From Betaproteobacteria bacterium (GTDB lineage: Bacteria > Pseudomonadota > Gammaproteobacteria > Burkholderiales > JAEUOS01), in contig JAQGMJ010000087.1 in NCBI GenBank assembly GCA_028292405.1, forward strand, positions 124,001 to 188,000: DNA of 64,000 nt, given 5' to 3'. This document shows, piece by piece, positions 41,692 through 49,478 of the stretch. Numbering within the stretch: position 1 is the stretch's first letter; the number at the start of each line of letters is the position of its first letter. The notes beneath the pieces are model-generated. The model saw nothing but the letters and a program-made list of their open reading frames with translations. It was not told the origin of the DNA and did no database searches. Made by a program: the position numbers and the translations under genes.

Positions 41692-42555
41692 ATGTCCGCC
41701 GCTTCTTCGACTTCTTCCTCCGCTTCTTCGTTAGCGAAGGCGCCCTTCGACCTGCTGGTCGACATCGGCAACACTTTCGTCAAGTGGGGCCGCTATCGCG
41801 TCGGCGAACCGACAGCGGAGGAAGCGCTGATCGAAAACGAGCGCCGCCTGATCGAGGAAGTGCCGGGCATGGGCCCGGCCTTCACCCACTACCCGGCAGC
41901 GCCGCGGCGCATCGTGATCTCCAATGTCGCCGGTACGCGCATCCGCAACCCGTTGATGCGCGCCGTCGAACTCTGGCCGCAATCCCAGGTGCACTGGGTC
42001 GCCTCCTCCGCCGGGCAATGCGGCGTCACCAACGGCTACCGCAACCCGGCGCAACTGGGCACCGACCGCTGGGCCGCGCTGATCGGCGCCCGCGCCCTGC
42101 TGCCCGACCAGGCGGTGCTGGTGGTGGTCTGCGGCACCGCCACCACCATCGACCTGCTCACCCCCGAAGGGCATTTTCCCGGCGGCAACATCCTGCCCGG
42201 CATGGGCCTGATGCTGCGCTCCCTGCACACCAGCACCGCCGCCCTGCCGGATGCCGACGGCGACTACATCAACCATCCGAACCACACGGTCGACGCCATC
42301 ACCTCCGGCTGCCAGCACGCCCAGGCCGGCGCCATCGAGCGCCTGTTCCGCCGCCACCGCGCCGAATACGGCGAATTGGTCTGCCTGATCTCGGGGGGCG
42401 CCGGCAAGACGGTGGCGCCGCGACTGTTCATCCCTTACCGTTATCATGACAACCTGGTGCTCGAAGGCCTGTACCAGATCAGCCGCTGCCTGGACCGGGC
42501 TGAGCCGTTACGAAAACCCGCGAAAACCGGCCGCACAAACCCGTCGCACCTTTGA
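41692..42555 (+). CDS. coaX: type III pantothenate kinase
   Basis: First step of CoA synthesis, using ATP and a monovalent cation; not feedback-inhibited by CoA as PanK-I is. The 287 residues include a low-complexity Ser-rich start (SAASSTSSSASS), then LLVDIGNTFVKWGRY (phosphate 1), GTDRWAALIGARAL near 120, and VVCGTATTIDLLTPEG near 145. GGNILPGMGLMLRSLH near 163 is the adenosine site. The next gene starts 22 bp later, a common pairing in betaproteobacteria. Confidence 0.95.
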   Translation: MSAASSTSSSASSLAKAPFDLLVDIGNTFVKWGRYRVGEPTAEEALIENERRLIEEVPGMGPAFTHYPAAPRRIVISNVAGTRIRNPLMRAVELWPQSQVHWVASSAGQCGVTNGYRNPAQLGTDRWAALIGARALLPDQAVLVVVCGTATTIDLLTPEGHFPGGNILPGMGLMLRSLHTSTAALPDADGDYINHPNHTVDAITSGCQHAQAGAIERLFRRHRAEYGELVCLISGGAGKTVAPRLFIPYRYHDNLVLEGLYQISRCLDRAEPLRKPAKTGRTNPSHL

Positions 42556-42577
42556 TCCCCGTCCTCCAACTTCCCTG

Positions 42578-43255
42578 ATGCGCGCCCTGTTCTTCATCCT
42601 GATCCTGGCCAACCTGGCGTTTTTCGGCTGGCATGCCGGCTATATCGGCCCGCCCGAACAAAAGGTGGGTGAGCCCGAACACCTGAACCAGCAGATCAAT
42701 CCGGAAAAAATCCGCCTGGTATCGGCCGATGCCGCCAAAGGGATGGAAACCGCCGCGCGCGCGCGCAACGCCTGCGTCGAATGGGGCAGTTTTCCGCTGC
42801 AAGACGCCGACCGCGCCCAGGCCGCGCTGGCCGCCCTGGCTCTCGGCGACCGCTTAAGCTCGCGCAAGGTCGAGGAGGCCGCGCAATGGTGGGTCTTCAT
42901 GCCGCCGCAAGGCGGCAAGACCAGCGCCGACAAAAAGACCGAGGAACTCAAGCGCCTGGGGATCACCGACTATTTCGTCGTCACCGACGAGGGCGCCAAC
43001 AAGTGGGCGATTTCGCTCGGCGTGTTCCGCACCGAAGATGCGGCGCGCGGCTATCTCGCTTCCATCAGCACCCGCGGCGTGAAGACCGCGCGGGTCGGCG
43101 AGCGCGAGGCCAGGGTGCAAAAGACCGTGTTCCAGATCCGCCAGGTCGACAACCCCTTGCAGGCCAGGCTGGCGGCCATCCGCAAGGATTTCCCCGGCAT
43201 CGACATGCATGCCTGCGCGGCCGACGACGCCGCCGCGGTAGCGAAAAAATCCTGA
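42578..43255 (+). CDS. membrane-anchored SPOR-domain protein
   Basis: 225-residue protein with one N-terminal hydrophobic segment (ALFFILILANLAFFGWHAGYI), so probably anchored with the rest in the periplasm. Residues ~60-150 resemble a SPOR domain that binds denuded peptidoglycan at the septum: GSFPLQDADRAQAALAAL, then WWVFMPPQGGK and FVVTDEGANKWAISLGVFRTEDAARGYLA. It is usually the gene after coaX in this group. A short frame extension upstream overlaps coaX and is not coding. Confidence 0.85.
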   Translation: MRALFFILILANLAFFGWHAGYIGPPEQKVGEPEHLNQQINPEKIRLVSADAAKGMETAARARNACVEWGSFPLQDADRAQAALAALALGDRLSSRKVEEAAQWWVFMPPQGGKTSADKKTEELKRLGITDYFVVTDEGANKWAISLGVFRTEDAARGYLASISTRGVKTARVGEREARVQKTVFQIRQVDNPLQARLAAIRKDFPGIDMHACAADDAAAVAKKS

Positions 43256-43280
43256 CCGCAGCAACCCCGGAGCACCCAAA

Positions 43281-44162
43281 GTGACCATTCAACGCAAAGG
43301 CATCGTGCTGGCTGGCGGTTCCGGCACCCGCCTCTATCCGATCACCCGGGCCATCTCCAAGCAGTTGCTGCCGGTCTACGACAAGCCGCTGATCTACTAC
43401 CCGCTGACCACCCTGATGCTCGCCGGCATCCGCGACATCATGGTGATCTCGACGCCGCAGGACACCCCGCGCTTCACCGAACTGCTGGGCGACGGCGCGC
43501 AATGGGGGCTGAACATCCGCTACGCGGTGCAGCCGGAGCCGCGCGGCATCGCCCAGGCGCTGATCATCGCGCGCGACTTCCTCGCCGGCGACCCCAGCGC
43601 CCTGGTGCTGGGCGACAATATTTTCTATGGCAGCGACCTGCAAGCCTCGCTCACCCGCGCCAGCCAGGACGACGAAGGCGCGCGGGTCTACGCCTACCAG
43701 GTGCACGACCCCGAGCGCTACGGCGTGGTCGGTTTCGACGCCGCCGGCAAGCCGGAGTCGATCGAGGAAAAGCCGGCCAAGCCGAAGTCGCGTTACGCCG
43801 TCACCGGTCTCTACTTCTACGACAGCCAGGCCAGCGAGATGGCGGCCAGCCTGACCCCTTCGCCGCGCGGCGAACTGGAAATCACCGACCTGAATCGCCG
43901 CTACCTCGCCGAGGGGCGCCTGAAGGTGGAAAAATTCGGCCGCGGCTATGCCTGGCTCGACACCGGCACCCATGATTCCCTGATCGAAGCCGCCACCTTC
44001 ATCGCCACCCTGCAAAAGCGCCAGGGCCAGATGATCGCCTGCCCGGAAGAAATCGCCTATCGGCAGAAGTGGGTGAACGCCGAGCAACTGCGCACTCTGG
44101 CACAGCCGCTGGCGAAGACCCACTACGGCGAGTACCTGCTGCGCCTGCTGGAAGAGTCCTGA
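43281..44162 (+). CDS. rmlA: glucose-1-phosphate thymidylyltransferase
   Basis: Makes dTDP-glucose, the starting point for rhamnose and other dTDP-deoxysugars. 293 residues with KGIVLAGGSGTRLYPITRAISKQLLPVYDKP (res ~5-35) as the dTTP loop. LGDNIFYGSDL near 110 supplies the metal Asp, and EEKPAKPKSRYAVTGLYFYD near 160 the sugar contact. No rmlB, rmlC or rmlD lies in the window, so the other steps are encoded elsewhere. Its product may feed the C-methyl amino-sugar module. Confidence 0.96.
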   Translation: MTIQRKGIVLAGGSGTRLYPITRAISKQLLPVYDKPLIYYPLTTLMLAGIRDIMVISTPQDTPRFTELLGDGAQWGLNIRYAVQPEPRGIAQALIIARDFLAGDPSALVLGDNIFYGSDLQASLTRASQDDEGARVYAYQVHDPERYGVVGFDAAGKPESIEEKPAKPKSRYAVTGLYFYDSQASEMAASLTPSPRGELEITDLNRRYLAEGRLKVEKFGRGYAWLDTGTHDSLIEAATFIATLQKRQGQMIACPEEIAYRQKWVNAEQLRTLAQPLAKTHYGEYLLRLLEES

Positions 44163-44184
44163 GCGGCTGTGCCCGGGAACCGGG

Positions 44185-44580
44185 TCAGGAGGCGGTGACG
44201 AAACGCCGGAAGTCCTGCAAGGCCTGGGCTTCCATGGGCGCACAGGGCATGAAGGTCGAGCAATAGGCCTCGAAGCGGATCTCGCCGCTGTCGTTCGGAC
44301 CCGGCCAGCGGATGATGTGAAAGGTCAGCGAGGCATCGAAGTTGCCGGGCGGGAGCGTTTCCAGCATCCACTCCGTCGCGTTGGCGACCGGTCGTTTGGA
44401 GTTGCGCGCGATCCAGTCCTGGGTACGTAGCCAATAGAGTGTGCATTGCGCCTTGTCGGCGCAGGTGGCTGCCACCACGCCCGGGCGCACGGTGCTGATG
44501 CGCACGCTTTCCGCGCAGGCGCACAGCAGCAGGGGCAGCAGCAAAACGGCAATCCAGACTGGAAGACGGGGCAAGCGCAT
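44185..44580 (-). CDS. small putative lipoprotein, unknown function
   Basis: 131 residues from MRLPRLPVW; the ATG has GGAG five bases upstream, which decides against one 24 bp earlier. A hydrophobic signal (IAVLLLPLLLCACAES) ends in LCAC, a usable lipobox. The rest has four further cysteines (ATCADKAQCTLYW, CSTFMPC), possibly in disulfides. No family recognised. It lies 26 bp downstream of rfaE2 on the same strand and is convergent with rmlA. Confidence 0.65.
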   Translation of the reverse strand: MRLPRLPVWIAVLLLPLLLCACAESVRISTVRPGVVAATCADKAQCTLYWLRTQDWIARNSKRPVANATEWMLETLPPGNFDASLTFHIIRWPGPNDSGEIRFEAYCSTFMPCAPMEAQALQDFRRFVTAS

Positions 44581-44606
44581 CGGGTCTCCGGACATAAGGG
44601 GCACCG

Positions 44607-45116
44607 TCAGGACGCGGCGCGAACGCGGGCCAGGGTGGCAGTGGTCGAGCGCTCGAACAGGAACGGAATCGAATGCGCACTGCCGCCCCAGGCGCGCACC
44701 TCGGCGGCCCCCACCATCTTGTCCACCGCCCAGTCGCCGCCCTTGACCAGCACGTCGGGATGCGCCGCCAGGATGGCCTCAAGCGGCGTGTCCTCGGCAA
44801 AACAGGTCACCAGGCTGACGCATTCAAGCGCCGCCAGCACCGCCATCCGGTCTTCCTCGTTGTTGATCGGCCGGTCGTCGCCCTTGCCCAGGCGCTTCAC
44901 CGAAGCGTCGCTATTGACGCCGACGATCAGGCTGGCCCCCAGGGCGCTCGCCTGCGCCAAGTAAGTGACATGGCCGCGATGCAGCAGGTCGAACACACCG
45001 TTGGTGAATACCACCGGGTGCGGCAGCGCCGCGGCGCGCGCGGCCAACTCGTCGCGGCCGCACAACTTGGCCTCGAACGACGGCGGCCCGGGCTGGGCGG
45101 CGGGCAGCGCCACCAT
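44607..45116 (-). CDS. rfaE2: D-glycero-beta-D-manno-heptose 1-phosphate adenylyltransferase
   Basis: Single-domain HldE C-terminal homologue making ADP-heptose for the lipopolysaccharide core. 169 residues. VVFTNGVFDLLHRGHVTYLAQA has the cytidylyltransferase-like HRGH at residues ~45-48, GVNSDASVKRLGKGDDRPI the sugar-phosphate loop, and PDVLVKGGDW near 120 the conserved KGGDW. The kinase half (HldA/RfaE1) is not here. It overlaps the GST gene stop by one base (TGATG). Confidence 0.93.
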   Translation of the reverse strand: MVALPAAQPGPPSFEAKLCGRDELAARAAALPHPVVFTNGVFDLLHRGHVTYLAQASALGASLIVGVNSDASVKRLGKGDDRPINNEEDRMAVLAALECVSLVTCFAEDTPLEAILAAHPDVLVKGGDWAVDKMVGAAEVRAWGGSAHSIPFLFERSTTATLARVRAAS

Positions 45117-45757
45117 CACCCGGCCTTCCAGTGCGGCGGCACGGTCTTCGCAAAATACGGCAGGCTCTCGATGCGTTTCCCCCAGGCGGCCAGCGCCGGC
45201 GGGCAGGCCGCCGCCATGCCGAGTGCGGGCCGGCGGCGGTCGTAGCGCGCCAGCATGGCCACCGTCGGATAAAGCGCGAAATCGGCCGCGGTGAGCCGCG
45301 CCCCGGCGAGATAGTCGCCTTCCATCCGCGCGGCGACATATTGGAGTTCCTTCAGCAGGCCTTCGCGCGCGGCGGCCAGCACCTGCGCATCCGTCTCCTT
45401 GCCGAACACCGCTTCGCCCATCCGGCCCATCGCCGCATCGACGCTGTCGTCGATGTCGGCGACCCAGCGCCGCACGCCGGCACGCTCGCGGGTGGTGCCG
45501 GGGAACAGCGGCGCGGTGGCCGGATATTGCTCTTCCAGGTATTCGACGATGGCGCCGGATTCGGACAGCGCGAAATCGCCGTCGACGATCAGCGGAATGC
45601 GCCCGCGCGGATTGAGTTTGAGAAACTCCGGCTTTTTCAGGTCGCCGTCGGCAAACGACATCAGGCGAAAATCGTAGGCGAGCTTTTTGTGTTCCAGGGC
45701 CAGCCATACGCGCCAGGCGTAGGGCGAGCCGGAACCGTAATAGAAAATGATGGGCAT
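45116..45757 (-). CDS. glutathione S-transferase family protein
   Basis: 213 residues with the GST fold. FYYGSGSPYAWRVWLALEHK near the start has a Ser likely to activate glutathione. NPRGRIPLIVDGDFALSESGAIVEYL (res ~48-73) binds the glutamyl end. The C-terminal helical domain includes GARLTAADFALYPTV near 155. Substrate not predictable. The promoter is not clear; the gene begins 130 bp past the ferritin-like gene, and that gap holds a 17-bp GC-rich hairpin (GCGCGGCC-T-GGCCGCGC). Confidence 0.9.
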   Translation of the reverse strand: MPIIFYYGSGSPYAWRVWLALEHKKLAYDFRLMSFADGDLKKPEFLKLNPRGRIPLIVDGDFALSESGAIVEYLEEQYPATAPLFPGTTRERAGVRRWVADIDDSVDAAMGRMGEAVFGKETDAQVLAAAREGLLKELQYVAARMEGDYLAGARLTAADFALYPTVAMLARYDRRRPALGMAAACPPALAAWGKRIESLPYFAKTVPPHWKAG

Positions 45758-45887
45758 GGTGTCCGAAAAAATCAGGTAGGCATCAGGGCCGCTTCAGGCG
45801 TTCGCGGCGCGGCCAAACCGTGATTGTGCCGCATCTGCGGCGCGCCCGCGCGGCCTGGCCGCGCATCGCGCCGGCCCGGTGCAGCGA

Positions 45888-46760
45888 TCAGGCCGTGTGC
45901 GGCGCGACCAGGGTGCCGGAAATCTTCTCGCTCAAATTGCGCGCGACTTCCTTGCGATAACGGTTCAGGTCCTGCACGGTAACAAAACTGCGGTCGAACA
46001 GGATCGACACGTTGTGCAGGATGCGGTCGACCACCTTGGTCTCCCACTCCTTGTTGAAGTCGATCTGCCCGTCCAGCCAGCGCTCCAGCCAGCCGGGATC
46101 GGGCAGCTTGGACTGTATCGTGTCTTCCGGAAACATCGCCTGGTTGACATGCAGGTTGGTCGGATGCAGGGCCTGCGCGGTGCGATGCGCCGAAGCCATC
46201 AGCACGCCGATCTTGGCGAAGGAGGCGCGCGCGCTGTCGCCGAAGGTATTCACCGCGCGCTTCATGTATTGCAGATAGGCGCCGCCGTGGCGGGCTTCGT
46301 CGCGCGAGATCAGTCCGTAGATGTGCTTGATCACCGGCTCGGTATGCCATTCGGAGGCGCGGCGGTACCAGTGGTTCAGGCGGATCTCGCCGCAGAAATG
46401 CAGCATCAGGGTTTCCAGCGCCGGCGCCGGGTCGAAGGGAAAGCGTACCTGGTGCAGTTCTTCCTCGGTGGGCATCATGTCCGGCCGGAACCGGCGCAGG
46501 TATTCGATCAGCACCAGCGAATGCTTCTGTTCTTCGAAGAACCACACGCTCATGAAGGCGGAGAAATCGCTGTCGTGCTGGTTGTCGCGCAGGAACATCT
46601 CGGTGGCCGGCAGCGCGGCCCACTCGGTGATGGCGTTCATCTTGATGGTCTGGGCCTGCTCGTCGGTCAGCTTGCTGCCGTCGAAACTGTCCCACGGCAC
46701 ATCGGTGGCCATGTTCCAGCGCACTGCTTCCAGGGATTTGAACAATTCGGGATACAACAT
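45888..46760 (-). CDS. ferritin-like diiron protein
   Basis: 290-residue helical protein with two diiron-ligand motifs: FEEQKHSLVLIEYL (Glu-x-x-His, res ~70-83) and SRDEARHGGAYLQYM (EARH, ~158-172). The pattern resembles acyl-ACP desaturase and ferritin-like oxidases rather than iron-storage ferritin. A 5-residue C terminus VAPHTA is ordinary. The start has AAGGAG upstream; a frame extension to 47165 is noncoding. A -10-like TACAAT sits upstream at ~46900. Function unknown; a second protein of this type lies at 61-62 kb. Confidence 0.8.
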   Translation of the reverse strand: MLYPELFKSLEAVRWNMATDVPWDSFDGSKLTDEQAQTIKMNAITEWAALPATEMFLRDNQHDSDFSAFMSVWFFEEQKHSLVLIEYLRRFRPDMMPTEEELHQVRFPFDPAPALETLMLHFCGEIRLNHWYRRASEWHTEPVIKHIYGLISRDEARHGGAYLQYMKRAVNTFGDSARASFAKIGVLMASAHRTAQALHPTNLHVNQAMFPEDTIQSKLPDPGWLERWLDGQIDFNKEWETKVVDRILHNVSILFDRSFVTVQDLNRYRKEVARNLSEKISGTLVAPHTA

Positions 46761-46977
46761 GACTGCTCCTTGGCGGCCGCGCGGCCTTTTGTAAAGGAGC
46801 GCGGAAAAGCCGCCTATCATCGGATGGCGCCCGGAATATCGGGGCCAATCCGCAACGAGATCCGCCGGCACCCGCGAAGGGCGAACCGACCGACGGATTG
46901 TAACAAAGCTGTCACCCGGCCATGAAACCGGGCGGATTTTTCTGGGCGGGACCACATGTAAGGCACAAACCCGCTCA

Positions 46978-47014
46978 CAGGGGATGACACAAGAATACGC
47001 GTGCTGGTCCCCTG
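46978..47014. repeat. inverted repeat, 7-bp arms
   Basis: CAGGGGA and TCCCCTG arms separated by 23 bp. Perfect arms, flanked by sequence with no gene. It could form a stem-loop in RNA of either strand. Confidence 0.5.
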
Positions 47015-47261
47015 CGTGTGGGCGAATTGACGCCCATCGGCTAATCAATCGATGCTGCCGCTCCCGGAATGCATCGAAACAAAGTGGCGAGATGATGGCC
47101 GCGTTGCAAATATACAACGCCTGATCCATCAAAGCAGCGCAAGGCGGGTGGGCTGGTGTTGCCAATCCGCATCCACTGGCCGGATTTCCGCGTAGCCCTA
47201 TGTAAGGGGCCAGTAATCACATGCGACCAGCCCTTCTGCAGCAACGTCCAGAACATTCGTC

Positions 47262-47339
47262 TAAGCCGCGGGGTGTTTTTAAGTGGCCCGGAGTTCTCCC
47301 CCTTCTCCTCTCTCCGGTTTACTTGTGCCCCGCGGCTTA
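47262..47339. repeat. nested inverted repeat, 12-bp outer arms
   Basis: TAAGCCGCGGGG (47262-47273) and CCCCGCGGCTTA (47328-47339) are perfect complements. Inside them, AAGT/ACTT and CCGGAG/CTCCGG can also pair, giving a 78-nt rod. The apical loop on the plus strand is C/U-rich (TTCTCCCCCTTCTCCTCT), and purine-rich on the minus strand with repeated GGA. Three stacked helices sharing one axis argue for a functional structure, RNA or DNA. Confidence 0.6.
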
Positions 47340-47574
47340 CCTGTCAGGCGCGCCGCAGTCCCCATGCGGTTCCACTGATTCGGCGTAGACAGCGCACCAA
47401 AAAGGACCGCGCATGCGCCATTGCATAGGCTGTAATTGCAGGGTGCCGGCCCGCGGCAAGCGTCCGGCTGCGTTTCCCCGCGCATATCTGCGGCGGGTAG
47501 TGCTCACCGATCGCAACCGGGAGCATGGGCCAGAAACAGGCGGCCAGGGGAGAGCCAACACTCAACCCCCGGCC

Positions 47575-47692
47575 GCGCTTCCGAGGAGGAGACTGCGGAA
47601 GCGAAATTGATGCGTACTACCGGAATTATTAAGGGCCCGGCCAGCACTTCGCGTTGCATCGACCATGATTTTCACTTACGGGAGCGCTTCCG
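47575..47692 (+). promoter_or_regulatory. possible competing stem-loops with a shared arm
   Basis: CGGAAGCG at 47596-47603 can pair with CGCTTCCG upstream (47576-47583, enclosing AGGAGGAG) or with the same word downstream (47685-47692). The two pairings exclude each other, as in an attenuator. No plus-strand gene follows before the convergent dolP gene, so a target is missing. Confidence 0.35.
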
Positions 47693-47753
47693 CAAATAGC
47701 GCCGAGGTACTAATGCTTTGGTATTAGAGGCGTGTCATCAAAGCGTCAAAAGC

Positions 47754-47781
47754 AAAGGCGCCGCGCGAGCGCGGCGCCTTT
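47754..47781 (-). terminator. bidirectional intrinsic terminator after dolP
   Basis: 13-bp perfect stem AAAGGCGCCGCGC/GCGCGGCGCCTTT with a tight loop. On the minus strand it is followed by TTTGCTTTTGAC and lies 17 bp past the dolP stop. It could also end a rightward transcript from the structured gap. Confidence 0.75.
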
Positions 47782-47797
47782 CGGCCGCCCAGCCGCC

Positions 47798-48433
47798 CTA
47801 TTTGGCCGGCGGCTTGTTGTCGCCGGAGGAAGCGCGCGGCGCCTCGGCGATGTATTCGAACACCCGCACCACCTGGCTGACCCCGCGCGAGCGCGCCGCC
47901 GCCGCCGAGGCCGCATCGGCCTCCTGGCGCGTGACCATGCCTTGCAGATAGACCACGTTGGCTTCGGTGGTGACCTTGATCACGCTGGCCGGCACGGCGG
48001 CATCGTCGACCATGTTGCCCTTGACCACGCTGGTGATCAGCGCGTCGTTGGAGCGGTTGGCGATGCTGCTGTTGAGGCCGACCTGCACCTCGTTGAGCAC
48101 TTCGCGCACGTTCTCCACCCCGGCGGCGATGCGCGCCACCTCGGCCTTGACCCGCTCGTCCGGCACTTCGCCGGTGAGCAGCACGCGGCGGTTGTAGGGG
48201 TTGACGTTGATGTGCACGCGGTCGCGGAAAGCATCGTTGATCGCGCTGTCGACCTTGAAGCCGATCGCCTTGTCGTCGGCCTGGGTGCCGACGCTGCGGC
48301 GGTCGCTCGCCGCGATGGCGCCGGCGGCGGCCCCGCCGACGATCAGCGGGATGCAACCCTGCAACAACGGTACGGCCAGCGCCACGGCCAGCAAGGCACG
48401 GCCGACCCCGGTCCGGAACTTCGGTTGCTTCAT
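47798..48433 (-). CDS. dolP: BON-domain outer-membrane lipoprotein (DolP/YraP-like)
   Basis: 211-residue precursor from MKQPKFRTG, the ATG overlapping the diaA stop (ATGA). A lipoprotein signal ends LLQGCIPL. Two BON domains follow: VDSAINDAFRDRVHINVNPYNRRVLLTGEVPDE (res ~70-100) and TEANVVYLQGMVTRQEADAA (~155-175). DolP maintains outer-membrane integrity and binds anionic lipid at division sites. The neighbours diaA, yraN, lpoA and rsmI match the Escherichia coli arrangement. The tail SGDNKPPAK is disordered. Confidence 0.93.
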   Translation of the reverse strand: MKQPKFRTGVGRALLAVALAVPLLQGCIPLIVGGAAAGAIAASDRRSVGTQADDKAIGFKVDSAINDAFRDRVHINVNPYNRRVLLTGEVPDERVKAEVARIAAGVENVREVLNEVQVGLNSSIANRSNDALITSVVKGNMVDDAAVPASVIKVTTEANVVYLQGMVTRQEADAASAAAARSRGVSQVVRVFEYIAEAPRASSGDNKPPAK

Positions 48434-49020
48434 TCTTCCCCCAGCAGCGAACAGTCGATACCGTCGCATAGACAATGAATGGTCAGGAGATGGACTTCCT
48501 GGATGCGTGCCGTGCGTTCCGCCGGCACGCAGATTTCGATATCGCCCTCGCGCAAAAGTTTCTTGATCTTGCCGCCGTTCTTGCCGGTCATCGCGATCAC
48601 CCGCATTTCGCGCTCGTGCGCGGCCTCGATGGCGGCGATGATATTGGCCGAATTGCCGCTGGTGGAAATCGCCAGCAGCACGTCGCCCGGGTTGCCCAGG
48701 GCCTGCACCTGCTTGACGAAGATCTGGTTGTAGTCGTAGTCGTTGGCCACCGCGGTGAGAATCGAGCTGTCGGTGGTCAGCGCGATGCCCGCTAGCCCCG
48801 GGCGCTCCCGCTCGAAGCGGCCGATCAGCTCGGCGGCGAAATGCTGGGCGTCGGCAGCCGAGCCGCCATTGCCGCAGGCGAGAATCTTGCCGCCGTTCAT
48901 CAGCGCGCCGACCATCGCCTCGACGCCGGCGGCAATCGGCGCGGCCAGCACATCAATGGCGGCGCGCTTGGTCTCGGCGCTGGCGATGAAATGCTCGCGT
49001 ATGCGTTGCTGCATGTCCAT
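48430..49020 (-). CDS. diaA: SIS-domain protein DiaA/GmhA
   Basis: 196 residues of the sugar-isomerase fold. KILACGNGGSAADAQHFAAELIGRFERERPG (res ~45-75) and LLAISTSGNSANIIAAIEAA (~113-132) are the phosphosugar loops. DTSILTAVANDYDY-like (TTDSSILTAVANDYDY) near 83 is typical. The same fold serves DiaA, which promotes DnaA assembly at oriC, and GmhA, the heptose isomerase. Gene context (lpoA-yraN-diaA-dolP) favours DiaA; a GmhA role cannot be excluded, since rfaE2 is nearby. A -10 TATAAT lies at 49052-49057. Confidence 0.9.
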   Translation of the reverse strand: MDMQQRIREHFIASAETKRAAIDVLAAPIAAGVEAMVGALMNGGKILACGNGGSAADAQHFAAELIGRFERERPGLAGIALTTDSSILTAVANDYDYNQIFVKQVQALGNPGDVLLAISTSGNSANIIAAIEAAHEREMRVIAMTGKNGGKIKKLLREGDIEICVPAERTARIQEVHLLTIHCLCDGIDCSLLGEE

Positions 49021-49111
49021 GGGAGTGGGAATCTTTTCTGGAGAGGCCCCGATTATAGCCGCCCGGCCCTGCCGGCCCGCGGCATCGCCGCCCGTGCGGC
49101 GGCGCCGTGGT

Positions 49112-49477
49112 TCAGGCGCCGAAGGCGTTTTTCAGCCACTCGATCGAGGCGGGATCGAGCTTGTCGAGCAGGATGCAGTCGAAGCGGCAGGGCACCTCGC
49201 GCTTGCCGGCCAGGTACTGGTTGGCGGCGGCGACGATGCGCGCCTGCTTGCGGTGGCTGATGCTTTCGCCGGCGCTGACAAAGGCAGGGGTGGTGCGCAG
49301 GCGCACCTCGACGAACACCAGGTCGGTGCCGTCGTGCATGATCAGGTCGATCTCGCCGACGCGGCAGCGGAAGTTGCGCTCCACCAGCTTGAGGCCCTGC
49401 TCTTCCAGGTATTTCAGCGCCATGCCCTCGGCAGCCGTTCCCGAGGAGCCACGCCGCTCGCGCCGCAGCCAGGCCAT
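49112..49477 (-). CDS. yraN: YraN family endonuclease-fold protein
   Basis: 121 residues starting MAWLRRERRGSSG, one base after the lpoA stop. VGEIDLIMHDGTDLVFVEVRLR (res ~41-62) is the PD-(D/E)xK core, with Arg at the lysine position as in many YraN proteins. GTAAEGMALKYLEEQGLKLVERN precedes it. UPF0102/YraN is predicted to act on Holliday-type or other DNA, but its role is unproven. A frame extension upstream overlaps lpoA. Confidence 0.92.
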   Translation of the reverse strand: MAWLRRERRGSSGTAAEGMALKYLEEQGLKLVERNFRCRVGEIDLIMHDGTDLVFVEVRLRTTPAFVSAGESISHRKQARIVAAANQYLAGKREVPCRFDCILLDKLDPASIEWLKNAFGA

Positions 49478-49478
49478 C

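Larger units (their letters stand above)
46761..47797. other. ~1-kb gene-free region rich in inverted repeats
   Basis: No reading frame here has a ribosome site, usual codon bias or a known motif. Several perfect inverted repeats are present: 7-bp arms (46978-47014), 12-bp arms (47262-47339), 8-bp arms (47576-47603) and a 13-bp terminator (47754-47781). It could hold one or more non-coding RNAs or the remains of a lost element. No transposase fragment or target-site duplication was found. Confidence 0.7.

Noticed and set aside
44607..45707. Fusion of rfaE2 with the GST gene in one frame
   Set aside because: The first half is a shadow frame of the GST gene; the adenylyltransferase domain starts only at 45116, overlapping the GST stop.
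45888..47165. N-terminal extension of the ferritin-like protein
   Set aside because: The extra 135 residues have no similarity, and a proper ribosome site precedes the ATG at 46760.
47413..47610. Short Cys/Arg-rich frame in the 1-kb gap
   Set aside because: No ribosome site, no homology, atypical codon use for this genome. Kept as non-coding.
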